64,000 nt of DNA. It comes from Lasiosphaeria ovina. Lineage: Eukaryota; Ascomycota; Sordariomycetes; Sordariales; Lasiosphaeriaceae. The notes below the pieces were generated by a model, which was not told the origin of the DNA, made no database searches, and saw only the letters and a program-made list of their open reading frames with translations. Of the stretch, positions 1 to 13,212 are shown piece by piece. The stretch spans positions 4,278,001 through 4,342,000 of the forward strand of contig JAULSN010000003.1 of NCBI GenBank assembly GCA_033439765.1, in the 5' to 3' direction. How positions within the stretch are numbered: position 1 is the first letter of the stretch; each line of letters starts with the position of its first letter. A program made the translations under genes and the position numbers.

Positions 1-349
1 CGTACACGACATTACAGCAATTCTGTATCTATCGGTATGGTACGGAGCACTTCGTATTAGTACTCGGTTCCTTAAGGTACTGTACCTTACGAACACTTGC
101 TCCTGCCTCAGGCAACATTCAAGTCCAAAGTCCAGGGGGTCGGAACCTTGCCTTGCTTGGCCTGAGCTTTTATCATCCAATAACGTCATTGGACCTGCGG
201 CCGCTAGAAGAAGGGTTGGGACGAGGCAGAGAGGTACCTAGGGTCACAGCCCAGAACATCAAATACCCGAGATCCTAGCCAGCAAGCAAACAGCGCATCA
301 TCAACCTCGTCGAGACTCCAACTTTGAAGGGCATTTGCAGCAAGAGGTG
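1..349. other. upstream spacer of the GH5 gene
   Basis: No gene is seen here. A small perfect inverted repeat (aaggtac, one base, gtacctt) lies at 74-88. The rest is probably the promoter and 5' leader of the glucosidase gene that starts at 350; no clear TATA element was recognised. Confidence 0.5.
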
Positions 350-2791
350 ATGGCTGGGTTCCGGTTTACCATTGAGGACGGCAAGTTCCGCGATGCTCAC
401 GGTCGGCAGGTGATCCTCAGAGGCATCAACGTCGCAGGCGATGCCAAATACCCCAACCAACCCGACCAGCCATCACATATTCCCGACAACTTCTTTGACG
501 GCGACAATGTGAAATTCACCGGCAAGCCTTTCCCCAAGGACGAGGCTCACCTGCACTTCTCGCGTCTGAAACGGTGTGGCTACAACACGATCCGCTACGT
601 CTTTACATGGGAAGCCATCGAGGCTGCGGGACCCGGCATCTACGACGAGGAATGGATCCAACACACGATCGACGTGCTCCGCGCGGCCAAGGAATACGGC
701 TTCTATGTTTTCATGGATCCTCATCAGGATGTCGTGCGTAGTCTCATCCAACTTGTCCCAAGGTTGCCGCGCAGTGCTAAGCTAACGCCGCATGTTGCAG
801 TGGTCCCGATTCTCAGGTGGCTCTGGGGCGCCGATGTGGACGCTTTACGCAGCCGGCCTCAACCCGCAGAGCTTTGCAGCCACCGAGGCTGCCATTGTCC
901 ACAATACTTACCCTGAGCCTGACGGCTTCCCCAAGATGATCTGGTCTACCAACTACTTCCGGCTCGCTGCTGCCACCATGTTCACCCTCTTCTTTGCCGG
1001 TCGGGTCTTTGCGCCAAACTGCATCATCGATCAGGTGAATATACAGGATTATCTTCAAGATCATTTTTTCAACGCCTGTGCCCACCTTGCCAGGCGTATA
1101 CACGAAGCTGGCGGTATCGAGGACGAGGTCGTATTTGGTTGGGAGAGTCTAAACGAGCCAAACAAGGGCATGATTGGCTATCACGACATTAGTGCCATCC
1201 CGAAAGAGCAGGCCTTGAAAAAGGGATCATGTCCGACCATATGGCAGACTATCCTCACCGGGTCAGGGCGAGCTGTCGAGGTTGACACGTGGGACATGGG
1301 CGGGCTCGGTCCATACAAGGTTGGGCGGTCGCTGATCGACCCTCATGGGGAGATCGCATGGTTGCCAGCTGGCTATGACGAGTCCAGGTATGGCTACGTG
1401 AGGGACCCCGGGTGGAAGCTGGGTGAGTGCATATGGGCTCAACATGGAGTATGGGATCCATCCAGCGATACCTTGTTGAAAAAGGACTACTTTGGAAAGC
1501 ATCCGGTCACGGGAGACGTGATCAACTACACCTACTTCGCCGACAAATATTTCATGGAATTTTTCCGCAAATACCGGGACACGGTTCGTACACACCACAA
1601 AGACGCCATTATCCTCCTCCAGGGCCCTACAATGGAGCTGCCGCCGAATATTAAAGGGACGCCAGATGGCGACGACCCCCTGCTTGTGTATGCCCCGCAT
1701 TGGTACGATGGCATCACGCTCATGACCAAAAAGTGGAACCGTACTTTTAACGTGGACGTTTTGGGAGTGCTCAGGGGGAAATACTGGCACCCCAGCCTTG
1801 CCATAAAAATTGGAGAGACGGCCATCAGAAACTGCTTTAGAGACCAACACGCGGCCATGAGGAAGGAAGGACTCGAATACTTGGGTAATCACCCGTGTGT
1901 GATGACCGAGTTTGGAATTCCATACGACATGGACGACCAGCACGCATATAAGACTGGCGACTACACAAGCCAGTCGGCCGCCATGGATGCCAACCACTAC
2001 GGAGTTGAGAGCGCTGGACTCGAAGGTTACACGTTGTGGCTGTATATGGCAAAGGTATGTTGAGGCCGGGCTGTAAGGCTGCATTGAATCATGCGTTGAC
2101 CAATCTTTTCTTTTAGAACGATCACGACAGAGGCGATCAATGGAACGGCGAAGACCTCTCCATCTTCTCCACTGATGACAAGCTGCTTCCGGTCTCTCCA
2201 GTACCCAGCACGCCGGATCTCAACCAGTCGACCTCGAGCTTGCTTAGACCTCCGGCCACTGCCTCATCTGGCCAGAAGAAAGAGCTTGATAATGATGGAA
2301 ATGTCACGCCAGTTAATATCAAGCGCACTCTTACCAATCCCTCAATCTCATCCGAGGCCGCTTCACGCCAGCCTGAACTGACTGCCTCTCCAGGGTACCG
2401 CGCTGCAGAGGCATATGTGCGAGCCGCTCCAATCGCCACAGCAGGGCTCATAGAGAACTACGTCTTTGACCTCGCCCGATGCCAGTTTTCCATGATAATC
2501 CAAGCACCCAAAGTAGCGGCGACGGAAAGTCCAACAGTCATATTCCTTCCAGACTACCACTTCACCAAGGATGCATGCTCGGTAGAGGTGAGCTCTGGCA
2601 AGTGGGAAATAAGTAGCGACGAGGAAGAAACCACCCTAATCCAGCGTCTGCGTTGGTGGCATGGAGAGGGCGAGCAGACGATCAAGATCACGGGACTGGT
2701 CCGAAAATACAATGGCAGCCAGGCTTCCGACGATCCTGGGTACTACGAACAATTCAACCGAGGGACGTGGAGTAGCTGTACAATCATGTAA
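350..2791 (+). CDS. GH5 ergosteryl-beta-glucosidase / glucocerebrosidase-like (EGCrP2/Sgl1 type)
   Basis: Three exons, 350-733, 801-2054 and 2117-2791, give 770 residues. The introns are 734-800 (gtgcgt...tgcag) and 2055-2116 (gtatgt...ttttag), both phase 0. The first ATG of the conserved frame (MAGFRFTI) is at 350; the upstream triplets are only near-cognate. The TIM-barrel part holds the expected GH5 sequence WESLNEPN (acid/base Glu) and VMTEFGIPYD (nucleophile Glu), followed by the C-terminal beta domain usual for this subfamily. Family members hydrolyse ergosteryl glucoside and glucosylceramide in sterol-glycolipid turnover. There is no signal peptide, which agrees with a cytosolic or vacuole-associated enzyme. 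A low-complexity insertion follows the third exon start (about residues 560-630). The protein ends in Cys-Thr-Ile-Met, which resembles a CaaX prenylation box. The family call is firm; the substrate is inferred. Confidence 0.88.
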
Positions 2792-3742
2792 ACATTGTGG
2801 AGGCGGAGAGATCAGTCGACGATGGTGGTATCGTATGTATCATTTTCCAGCATCGTCAGGGCGTGGCAGCTGCTTTGACAGGCGTCATGAGCCAACGACA
2901 AACATTGGGTTATGTTTTACGAGCTAGCGCATACATTATGAACACTCCGCATGCCAATCTCCGATATGTATATGGGTGCCGGAAATATTGGCGAAACTGC
3001 GTATATCCTGTTATCATTGTTCCACGGAGTCCTGGATAGTGCTATACGGAGAAAGTCAGGTCGGTCGGAGGTACGATACCTTGTCGAAGGGTGTCATTCG
3101 AAGCTGAAATTCTTCCTCTGATAGGCTCGTTCTAGCGCTTCGGCTCCCCTTGTGGTTGGGCAGGGACGGCAAGGTTTACCTGGCTGCCCCGCCCCGCTCA
3201 CGCCTCAGCCCCATTCGCCAGCCCTCACCCACCTCTTGGGGGGCAACCCGGAAGGACGGTGTTGTCGCCTAGAGAGAGACAACGACAAAGACCGCTTCAA
3301 ACATATTGGGGGACTCGAGACTCCAGCCCGGCGAGAGCGAAAGGCGCTCGATATCGTCGACGCCTTTCCGGTGGCCTTGACTTTCTGCGACCTGCTCCCA
3401 TAATGTAACTCGTCATTTCGGCGCTGTCTCCTGTGCTCGCAAATAGCACGAGCGCGTTCCGACGACTTGCCTCGTCCTCGCACTCACCTTTGTTCTTTCC
3501 ATCAACAGCCTCACTGCTTACGCTGTAGACCCTTGCGCGGTTCCTGCTGGAGGAACTCGCTTTCGATCTTGCGCCTGTATAGGGTGTTGTGGTTCTGAAC
3601 AGCCCCTTCAATCGTCGTCCAGTCTCGTTGCGCCTCCGTAGCCTACGGGCCCTTTTGCTCATCCATTGAGCCGCGCCGATAACCACATCTCTGCCTTCCA
3701 TCTCACCCGCCTCTATCAACGCCGCCGAGCGCTCCGCCGACC
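2792..3742. other. spacer and 5' region of the MAPKKK gene
   Basis: About 950 bases with no convincing gene. The last 500 bases are rich in CT and CTCC runs, typical of a fungal promoter and long 5' leader, and lead directly into the start at 3743. The short reading frames on both strands here have no recognisable motif. Confidence 0.5.
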
Positions 3743-6700
3743 ATGTATCAAAATGGTCAAAGGGACGCAACGCGTCCCTTTCAGGTGCCCCCTCCGCCGC
3801 CGCCCATGTCCCCGCCGCCCGCCGTCGGGATGAATAACATTATGAACCTTCCTCCTCCGCCACCACGATACCCGGGCGCACCAGGAGCAGGCGGCGGCGT
3901 TATGCTACCTCCTCCTCCGGGTCCGCCCCCTAACAGCTCATTTCCATCGAGCGCCTTACCACCCCCCAGCGCCCTGGGCTCCGCCCCATGGCACGGTGCC
4001 TGGGGACGCGCCTACGATGGCCGGACGACGTTCAATATCCCGCCGCCTCCCCCCGGCGGTGCGGGGGGCTTGCAGGCATACAATCCCAAGCTTCACGCGC
4101 AAGCGATTGCGGCGGCCGCCGCAGCCGCCGCAGCTCCCTCGCCGGGCACCACGCTGTCGATCCCCCCGCCTCCGCCGCCGAGCGAGCAGATGAGCGCGAC
4201 CTATATACCTCAGGGGGATACTTATGGTGAAGGTGTTGGCATTCCGGGACTCGGTTTAGCTGACGATGGCGGCCTAGGCGGGTGGAGCGCAGGCGGCCAG
4301 ATGGACATGGGAATGGGTACGCCCCTGGACGATACACCGGGCCGCGACAGACTATACATTACTTCAATGGCCAATAGGGTGTCGTCAACCACGAGCAACT
4401 CGGCGACCGCGTCCGCAATTCCGCCCGAGTTAGCGGTCCAATGGCCCATGGACAAGGTCCAACTCTGGCTCCAAGCAAACCAATTCTCCCGGGACTGGCA
4501 GGTGACATTTAAGACGCTGAACCTCCACGGAGCGCAGTTCCTGGAGCTTGGTAGCGGCCATGGCGGCCGCGGAAATTTTGGCATGATGCACCAGCAAGTG
4601 TACCCTGAGCTTGCAGAGCAATGCTCCAAGAGCGGGGCCGGCTGGGACCAGCCCAAGGAGAGGGAGGAGGGAAAAAGGATGCGACGCCTGATTCGCGGTA
4701 TTGTGACAGGGCGACCAATTGATTCATCTAGGGCCTCAGTGGGTCATTCACGCAAGGAGTCTACTATTGCGAGCATTTCATCGAGTGCCGGGCCAGATTC
4801 TGCCGACTCGCCGAATGTAAGTTCACCCCATCACCAGCTAGTCTGGGCGCTGAAACTGACTGCCGCGTCACCTAAACCACAGACCCCTATTAAGGCTCCT
4901 GGCCCTGGATTCGGTGGGCGCAGGCTATCGCAGTCGCGGTCAACGACGATGCCGACGCTTGGCAAGGCCCTGAGCTCAGAGTCAAACCACAGGACTACTA
5001 TTATGAAGAATCTTGAGATTGATAACAGCCGCCGGCACAGCCCAAGCGCCAGCGAGTCTGGAGAGACAGGCACATTCCACGGCTCCGCACCTCTTGGCAG
5101 GGACAGTCCTGGTGGAAGCCCCAACCCCTCGTCTGCGCTCTTCCCGTCCTCAACCATGGGCAACCTATCGGCATCGCCACACAGCAGCAGATTCGGGCAC
5201 CGCTCGCGGAACAGTACTGACTCGGTATCTTCGAATGCAGCTATCTATGGGTCCGGGGTCCCGGCCGACGCAGCCGCGATGCTGAAAAGCGGCATGAACA
5301 TTGCTGAAATGATCAGCGCTACCCGCAATTCGGATGCGAATAGTCGGCGGTATGGTCAAGATGGTGGTCGGCCCTCGCCCCAGGACTCGGGTGACAGGAG
5401 TGCTGGGACAGACCCACCTGGCAGTGCAAAGGGTTCCGCGTCGTTTCTGTCGTTCCTTTCTCGTAAAAAAAGGAAGGAAGACGGAACCCTTGGGTCTCCT
5501 GAGGACCAGGAGTCTCCGACCAGCCCAGCAATCAATTTTAAGCCACACTCACTGGGGGGTCGTGGAGGTAATGCGAGTGAGACCTCGCTTGAACGGCCTC
5601 TTTCCAGCTTCTCGGCGCAGGACTACGCTTACGCAGCCTCGCTCCGCCCGAGACGGGCCGGGGTGGCTCGGTGCTTCATCCTAGCTACGACTGACTGTTG
5701 GAACTACCGCATGGTTGACGTGACAGATGCAGAGACTGCTGCAGATTTGCGACGCCTGATTTGTCTCAACCTCGGGCTGCCAGATGACGAGCACTCCCAG
5801 ATATACCCAACTGAACTGGGAAAGTTTGAGCATGAGGTGCCATTAGACGACCAGAGGCTTGTGGTCAACAAGAAGGAGAAAGCAGACGCCATTGGTTCAC
5901 TGAAACTATTTGTGCGTCCCGGCGGAGCCCAGCAGTCGACACTTCAGTCGAGAGCCCAGGGCGACCAGACGTCTTCACCGATGCATCTCGGCATGGCCAT
6001 GGACGAAGAGGCCTACGCTCGGCTCAATGGGCAACGGCAGCGCTCAAGTTCATCGCCCCCGGCTTCGAGACAGAATACTATATCGGTGAAAGACCGGGAC
6101 GAGAAAATGCTGACGACTGAAGCGCACGAGTATAGGGCGGAGCAGCTCAAGAAACAACAGGAGTATCTTGCAAAGCGGAAGCAGCTATCCAAGGAAACCA
6201 GTCCATCAGTAGACGCGTCCTACGGCATTGTGGGCAGGAATGTCGATTTCGACCAACCGCGTCACTCGCCGTTTGAGGACAAGAAGCTGGATAATCTGCT
6301 TCCGCAACGCAAGGCACCTGCGCCGCCTGGAGATCCATCAGCCACGCTAATAAAGGCGAATTCGCTGAGCAAGAAGACAGGCCAAGGTTTGCGACTGTCT
6401 CAAGGTAGCATGGAAGGGGGACATCAGAAGCGAACGTCGTCCGATTTGCGCGAAGAGGCAATGTTTGAGAAGCAAAGACGACGAGCTCCCGCGCCATCTC
6501 CCGCCGGAAGTATTCACGGACTATTGGTTGGAATGGCAGGACGCATGGGCGGCATTGGACATCCGTCAGCCGGCGACTCCACGGGCCTGTCGCCGAACCG
6601 GGTCGCTTCCGCGCCGGTGACAAATGGCGAGTTGGGCGAGCGAGGTAAGGGAGCCATGTCGACCGTTGACTTTGGGCAGCGCGGGAGGTCTGGCTCTGGC

Positions 6701-9037
6701 GCAAGCAGTCCGAGGACGGGAGGCGTGCCCGGATCGCCAGGCTCTACTACCTGGAGCCTGAAGAACGTGCCGTTCCTTGTGCCGGACTACTCGCCAGGCG
6801 GGACTCCCCTGTTGCCCCGGAGCATTGACGATGACAAGTTCGACGGAGAAATCTCCGGCCCGAACAGACCCCATCATGGAACAGTCGCTAAGATGCGCCA
6901 AGCAGCACGTGTTCCGTCTCCCGGAAGCATCAGCCCCAGCTCCCGCAGGAGGCCAAGTGACTCGTTTGGGGGCCAACACAGCAGCAAGCGCAAGTCGCAC
7001 GGCCCGGATGCCGACTTCCAGGAGAACGAGGTCAGTTTCTCGCAGAGCTCTACCCTAACCGGTCAAGTATCTGCCGCCGATAATTCGGACGATGACGATT
7101 CGGACGACGGCCTTTTTGCTATTCCCATCTCGGCGCGGGTCTCTGCCCTCAACAAGGACAAGACCCCAACGGCCACCAAATTCGAAAATAGGAACGGGGA
7201 CTTGGATCGTAGCGGCAAGCGCCCTAGTTTAAGGCTTAACACGGATCGCTCCAAGAAGAGCCTCTCTGTGGCCTTCACATCGCCGCAGTCGAGCGTTGGA
7301 GCCAAGACGCCGGCCGACGACGACGATGGGGAAGGAGCGAGCGCTCGGAGTGCCAAGTCCTCACAGAGGCGCACGCCAGGCACACCGCGCTCCGAAGGCT
7401 GGGAGTCCGAGGATCGCGACATGAAACTGAGCAGGCGCAAATCATTTATTGAGAAAGACGTGTGGGCTAACCGGCCACCGACGGACGCTCTTATTAACAA
7501 TCTCGAAGACTTTTTCCCAAACCTAGATGTTGATCAGCCAGTCCTCGAGGAGGGCGAGCAAGAGATGCCCCCTTCTCCGATTGCAGAGGCAGACGAAGGG
7601 CAAACCGGGAACGTGGGATCAAATGGCGATAGCAGCAGACCCCCTCCGTTGCCAACCTTGCCGTCCGGCCTTTCATCCAACAGAATATCTTCCATCTACA
7701 ACGAGACGGACACGCTTGGCTCGGACGAGTCTACTCTGAAGGCTCTTGAGTCGCGCCCCGTCTCCATGCAGTCACTAGCGCACCGCAGTGTTCGGCGCTC
7801 GGGAGGATTAGGCCGCATGAAATCGATTAGAGAGGTTGCCCGCGGAGCACACGAGGCCAACAAGCGTTATACGCAGACATCAGCCCAGCTGAGTGCACAA
7901 GCGGCGCCAGCTGGGGTCAGCAACCAAACCAATCTGATGCGCCGCAAGAGCACCAAGATGTTCAATGCCAATATCGTGCAGATCCGGCCGGAGCGCGGCT
8001 CCCTGAACATGGCCGGACTCGCCCTCAACGCCATAGCACAGGACAGCCTGCCCCAACAGGACAAGCGTGACAGCATTCCCAAGCGCCAAACCACGTTCCG
8101 TTGGTTCAAGGGCCAGCTAATTGGCAAGGGCACGTTTGGTCGCGTGTACCTCGGCATGAACGCCACGACGGGCGAGTTTCTGGCTGTCAAGGAGGTGGAG
8201 GTCAACCCCAAGGCCGCTCAGGGCGATAAGAAGAAGATGCAAGAACTTGTCGCAGCCCTGGACCAGGAGATTGACACCATGCAACATCTAGACCACGTCA
8301 ACATTGTGCAGTACCTTGGGTGCGAGCGCAAGGAGACCAGCATCTCCATCTTTCTAGAGTACATTTCAGGTGGATCGATTGGCTCCTGCCTGCGCAAGCA
8401 CGGGAAGTTCGAAGAACCTGTGGTGGCGTCGCTTACACGGCAGACAATATCTGGCCTGGCTTACCTGCACCGCGAGGGCATTCTGCACCGTGACCTCAAG
8501 GCCGACAACATCCTTCTCGATCTGGACGGCACTTGCAAGATAAGCGACTTCGGCATCAGCAAGAAGACAGACAACATATATGGCAACGACAAGACGAACT
8601 CGATGCAGGGTTCCGTCTTCTGGATGGCGCCCGAGGTGATCCGCTCCGAGGGGCAGGGCTACAGCGCCAAGGTTGATATCTGGTCGCTGGGCTGTGTAGT
8701 TCTCGAGATGTTTGCCGGCCGCCGGCCCTGGAGCAAAGAGGAGGCCGTTGGGGCTATCTACAAAATTGCAAACGGAGAGACACCGCCGATTCCGGATGAC
8801 ATTCGGGAGGAGATTAGTCCCATCGCCATTGCATTCATGCTCGACTGTTTCACCGTGTACGTGCATCTACCCCCCCGAGGCACCCTCTGACCATACTGAC
8901 CTTTGTCTCTCTATAGAAACCCATCCGAGCGTCCAACGGCCGATGTGCTACTGTCTCAACATCCATTCTGCGAACTTGACCCCAACTACAGCTTCCTAGA
9001 CACTGATCTGTATGCGAAGATCAGGGGTACCTATTAA
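3743..9037 (+). CDS. MAP kinase kinase kinase of the cell wall integrity pathway (BCK1/MCK1-type)
   Basis: The coding part is 3743-8856 plus 8917-9037. The last intron (8857-8916, gtacgt...tatag) is required to reach the conserved tail ending AKIRGTY. A 66-nt in-frame intron is likely at 4817-4882 (gtaagt, ctgac branch site, ccacag), giving 1722 residues; unspliced it would be 1744. From the N-terminus the protein has a proline-rich region (about 1-150), a SAM domain (about 233-310, WPMDKVQLWL), an RA-like region (about residues 620-700, RCFILATTDCWNYRMVDV), a long disordered serine-rich linker, and a C-terminal kinase domain. Kinase motifs are GKGTFGRVYLG, HRDLKADNILL, DFGISKK and SVFWMAPEV, so the catalytic residues look intact. 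BCK1 and Magnaporthe MCK1 activate the MKK-Slt2/Mps1 cascade after Pkc1. Reading through the last intron would truncate kinase subdomain XI. Confidence 0.93.
4817..4882 (+). other. probable 66-nt stop-free intron inside the MAPKKK gene
   Basis: The segment starts gtaagt, has a ctgac branch-like site about 25 bases before the end, and ends ccacag. Its length is a multiple of three and it has no stop, so the reading frame continues through it. Splicing would join ADSPN to TPIKAPGPGF, which reads as smooth linker sequence, whereas the intron-derived 22 residues do not resemble their surroundings. Confidence 0.7.
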
Positions 9038-10112
9038 ACCAAGGAGGAAGTGCGCTGGGACTGCACACGCTTCTCTCTCATTGGTCGTTGAGCAGTTTCT
9101 TTGGTTCTTTCGGGGCCGCGGAACAACTGTCACGGTGACGTCGGACGCGCACTTGGGAGAGGAAAAAATATGTTTTGAAAATCAAGATGGTTTCCTGGGA
9201 GCGGATAGAATGCGATGTAAAGTTACTGAGCCTTGTACGGAGTATGTTCTGAGCGTTTTGCATTTTGCTCTGACCGCGCTGCGCCTGAAGGGACAATGCC
9301 AATTTTGTATTGTACCTCTCTGACTGATAGACACTGCAATGGTTAACCTAGCTACCTTACCTATCCAATCAAAACCACAAACATCACCCGGAGGATTATT
9401 CTGCAGGTGCATGTAATACCTTTATGTACGTGATTGCGGAGTCCATGCCATGCGCAGATCTGTTGCCTGCTTTAAAAACAAAAAGAAAACAAGAAACTCC
9501 CGACGACCCGGGAAAATCGTACCTATCTGAGGAAGAATGACACTGGCGCGGTTAAATTGAAACTCCAGCGGGGGCAGCCCGTATTGCGTTTGGAGTCTCG
9601 CGCCTTCTCCTTACTGTCCCCGTCCCCCATGAGACATGCCAAGAGCCAAGAGTAGACACCAATTGACCACCTAAGCCCGTTGGGTCGCTACCGCCTCGTC
9701 TGTGCCGCCCTAGCACCACCCTCCCTTTCCCCGGGTCCGTTGGTTTTACGATGTCAGAATTATTCGCAGTCTTGCTATCTGTACCAGCGACGCATCGTGT
9801 TCCTGGATCTGTTGCTCTTTTCCGTCTGGCGCCAATTCGCCAACGACGGCGGCAGCCCTCCACCAGATGTTGAACCGCGGGTGTTGCACTTGCAGCGTGT
9901 AACTGCTTCAGGTATGGAATAGCGCCTGTGCCGTCCGTTCGCCCTCGAGATATCTGCACTGCACTGCGCACCTTGCCGCATGTGCCCTGACTTCTGCCAT
10001 TGCTCCTCTTGCTCCTGTCCTGAACTGCTGCACTCTTCCGTCCGAGCCCTCCCTCCCAGCCCTCGGGTCTCTCCTCATCAGTATGTCATCTCGCGCGCAG
10101 TAATAACAGTCT
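9038..10112. other. spacer between MAPKKK and GH47 genes
   Basis: No gene is supported. It holds the 3' region of the MAPKKK gene and the promoter and leader of the mannosidase. A short ctaccttaccta stretch at about 9350-9362 resembles motifs seen in other spacers of this window. Confidence 0.45.
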
Positions 10113-13100
10113 ATGCAGACGTCGCCATCGCGACCGATCCACCAACGCTCAAACTCCCGACGCGCTGTCGCCTATCCCTGGCCGCCACGGCCCGCTGTTC
10201 GCGCTGTCATGTTCCGTCTCAGGAGATACCGCGTCTTCGTCGTGTGCGCCTTTGTCGTCACCTTCTTGCTATACCACGTTGCCCAAAACTCGCAGTGGGA
10301 GCGCCCGCAACCCGTTCCCTTCGACCATGGAGATCCGAACAACAAGCTCAAGCCCAAGCCCAAGCCCAAGCATGGCCACACAGATGAAGCACACGAGCCC
10401 CAAAGCCCGGTTGCTGGACACGGTGGCACGGTCGCTCAGCCAACGCCGAAGAAAGAGCAGACGATCAAGATTCCCCAGTTAAAAACAAGCAACGAGATCA
10501 AGGGAGGCTACGGACTGCCAACATCTGCACCCACGGGTCTCAAGGCGCCTCAGCACGCCACATCTACAGACGCCGCTGCTGGAACATCAACGACGGCTAC
10601 CGCCCAACTGCCGGACGGAAAGCTAGAAAAGTCGCACGACACGTATAACAAAGGGGACACAAAAGTTCACGAGGACGGCGTGGTGCCTGCGTCCAGTACG
10701 ACGATTCACTGGCAGAAGCCGACTGAGTGGTTCCCCGTGTCGGAACTCATCTTGCTCCCCACCGGGAGCCCCAAGCCCATCCACTCTGTGCAGTTTGCCT
10801 TCACGGAAGAACTGCCCGCCGCCAGAGAAAAGCGCGAGTTACGCCTGGCAAAGGTCAAGTCCGAGGCAACACGTGCCTGGTCCGGCTACAAGAAGTTTGC
10901 CTGGACTCACGACGAGCTCATGCCTGTTAGCAAGGGGGCGAAAGATCCATTTTGCGGCTGGGCCGCCACCCTCGTGGACTCTTTGGATACGCTTTGGATC
11001 ATGGGCTTAAAGGATGAGTTCGACGCGGCTGTTGAGGCTGTCAAGACCATTGACTTTACCACTTCCCCCCGAGATGATATCCCCGTTTTCGAAACCGTCA
11101 TCCGCTATCTCGGCGGCCTGCTTGGTGCCTACGACGTGAGTGGTGGCCGTAAAGGCGGGTATAATGTGCTATTGGACAAGGCCGTCGAGCTTGCCGAAAT
11201 CCTCATGGGCGTCTTTGACACGCCAAACCGCATGCCAATCCTGTACTACCATTGGAGCCCTGCCTATCACACAAGCCCTAAGCGCGCATCCGTCCGTTCC
11301 GGCGTGGCTGAGATGGGTTCTCTGTGCATGGAGTTCACCCGTCTGGCCCAGCTGACCGGCGAAAGCAAGTATTATGACGCCGTTGCACGCATCACAAATG
11401 CCCTAGACGAATTACAGAACCGAGAAGGCGCGACGGCCCTACCGGGTATATTCCCGGAGAACCTTGACGCGTCTGGTTGCAATAAGACCGCCACAGCCAT
11501 GTTAACGCTGGACACAAGCAGCACAGCTGCTCAGGAGCAAGCGGACAGTGCGAGCGATCTATTAGATCCCCCAACGGGATATAAGCCGTCGTCTGCACGC
11601 ACTAACACGTCCAGTACTGGCTCTGGCACGGATCTTGCCGCGGACTTCGAATTTCAGGTCTCGCCAGGCAGCCAAGCTGATGGCTCTGCGATCCCTGTGG
11701 CCCCCGAACTTGGAAAGAGGGCCGAAGGTGGCGTGAGTGGGAATTTGGAACGGAATGCTGCCCAACAAGCCTTACAAAAGCAACACGAAAAACTACGAGA
11801 GAATCCAGCACCAATCTCCGCCCAGGGTCTGCCAGTGGACTGGGAGTGTGTACCACAGAACCTGACTGCCGCGGGCAATGGTTGGGAATCTTACAGCATG
11901 GGCGGCAGCCAAGACTCTACTTACGAATATTTTCCGAAACAGTTCGTCCTCTTGGGCGGCCTGGAGCCCAAGTATCAGGCAATGTACAAAAAGAACGTCG
12001 ATGCGGTGAAGAAATATCTCCTCTTCCGCCCCATGGCCGAAGGCGACCCCGATGTCCTTTTTGCCGCGAAGGCATTCTCTTCAGACGGGACTGACAAAAA
12101 TTTGACTTTCCAGTACGAGGTTACCCACCTATCCTGCTTCCTCGGGGGTATGTTTGGTCTTGGGGGCAAGATTTTCGGGAATCCTGAAGATGTCGAGATT
12201 GGCAAAAAACTTGCGGCCGGCTGCGTCTGGGCATACGATAGCATGCCCACGGGCGTAATGCCGGAGTACTCCATGGTTCTTCCCTGCGCAGACATTAAGA
12301 ACTGCCACTGGAACAAAACGACATGGTATGCGCACCTTGACCGCCAGGCAGAGTATCGGACCGAGCAGATGTCAGCGTACTTGGAACAGAAGAGTGAGTG
12401 GGAAAAAAAGGTGCACGATATCAAGACCCAAGATGCTGCCCGACAAGCCTCGGATAAACAGGAGGCTGCCCGTCTAGCCGCAGAAAAACAGGAGCGACAG
12501 CAGGAAGCCAAGAGAAAGGCGTCGGACGAAGCCGAAGGCGAAGGTGCCGACACTGGTCCGAAGGGGGGGGATGGCCCGTCGACGCCGGCGCACAAGCGAG
12601 ATTTGTCAACGGAGAGCAAGGTTGACGACATTTCCAACATTTCAGAAGGAGCCGCCACGAAAAAAATCAATGCAGCCCAACAGCCATTATCTGGCAGTGG
12701 CAGTGGGGATGACCAAAAGCCCGTCATAGACCTCGACCTTCCGCAAGAGCCTGTCAAACCACAGACGCACGAGGAATATGTCGCTCAGCTGATCGAGACC
12801 AGCCACTTGCCGCCAGGGTTTATTGACCTGAAGGACGAGCGGTATATTCTCCGGTATGGATGCCCGAGTGTTGAGATCGCGAATTGGGTGCAGACATAGC
12901 TAACATCACAATAGGCCCGAAGCCATTGAGTCGGTCTGGTACATGTACCGCATCACTGGCGATTCGTCTTGGCAAGAGATAGGCTGGCGCATGTTTGAGG
13001 CCATCATCAAGCTCACGCAGACCGACGTGGGCCACAGTGCCGTCAATGGTGTGGCATCTACGGAAGCGGCCGCCAAGGCCGATAGCATGGAGAGCTTCTG

Positions 13101-13212
13101 GCTAGCTGAGACGCTCAAGTATTTCTACTTGCTCTTTGCAACTCCCGACACCATCTCTCTTGATGAATGGGTTCTCAACACAGAAGCGCATCCCTTCAAG
13201 CGGCCATCCTAA
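10113..13212 (+). CDS. GH47 class I alpha-1,2-mannosidase with large insertions
   Basis: Two exons, 10113-12853 and 12915-13212, give 1012 residues; the intron is gtatgg...aatag. A basic N-terminus followed by a hydrophobic stretch (about 41-57, [17 protein letters not shown]) makes a type II signal anchor, so an ER or Golgi lumenal enzyme is expected. A second in-frame ATG at 10209 would keep the anchor. The GH47 domain runs from about residue 206 to the end, with [11 protein letters not shown], a divergent [28 protein letters not shown], and NTEAHPF, whose Thr would bind calcium. The family trims alpha-1,2-mannose from N-glycans or marks misfolded glycoproteins. Two long low-complexity inserts, about residues 475-560 and 750-870 (the latter charged and coiled-coil-like), make it roughly twice the usual size. 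It may be an EDEM-like or Mns1-like member; I cannot decide which. Confidence 0.88.
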
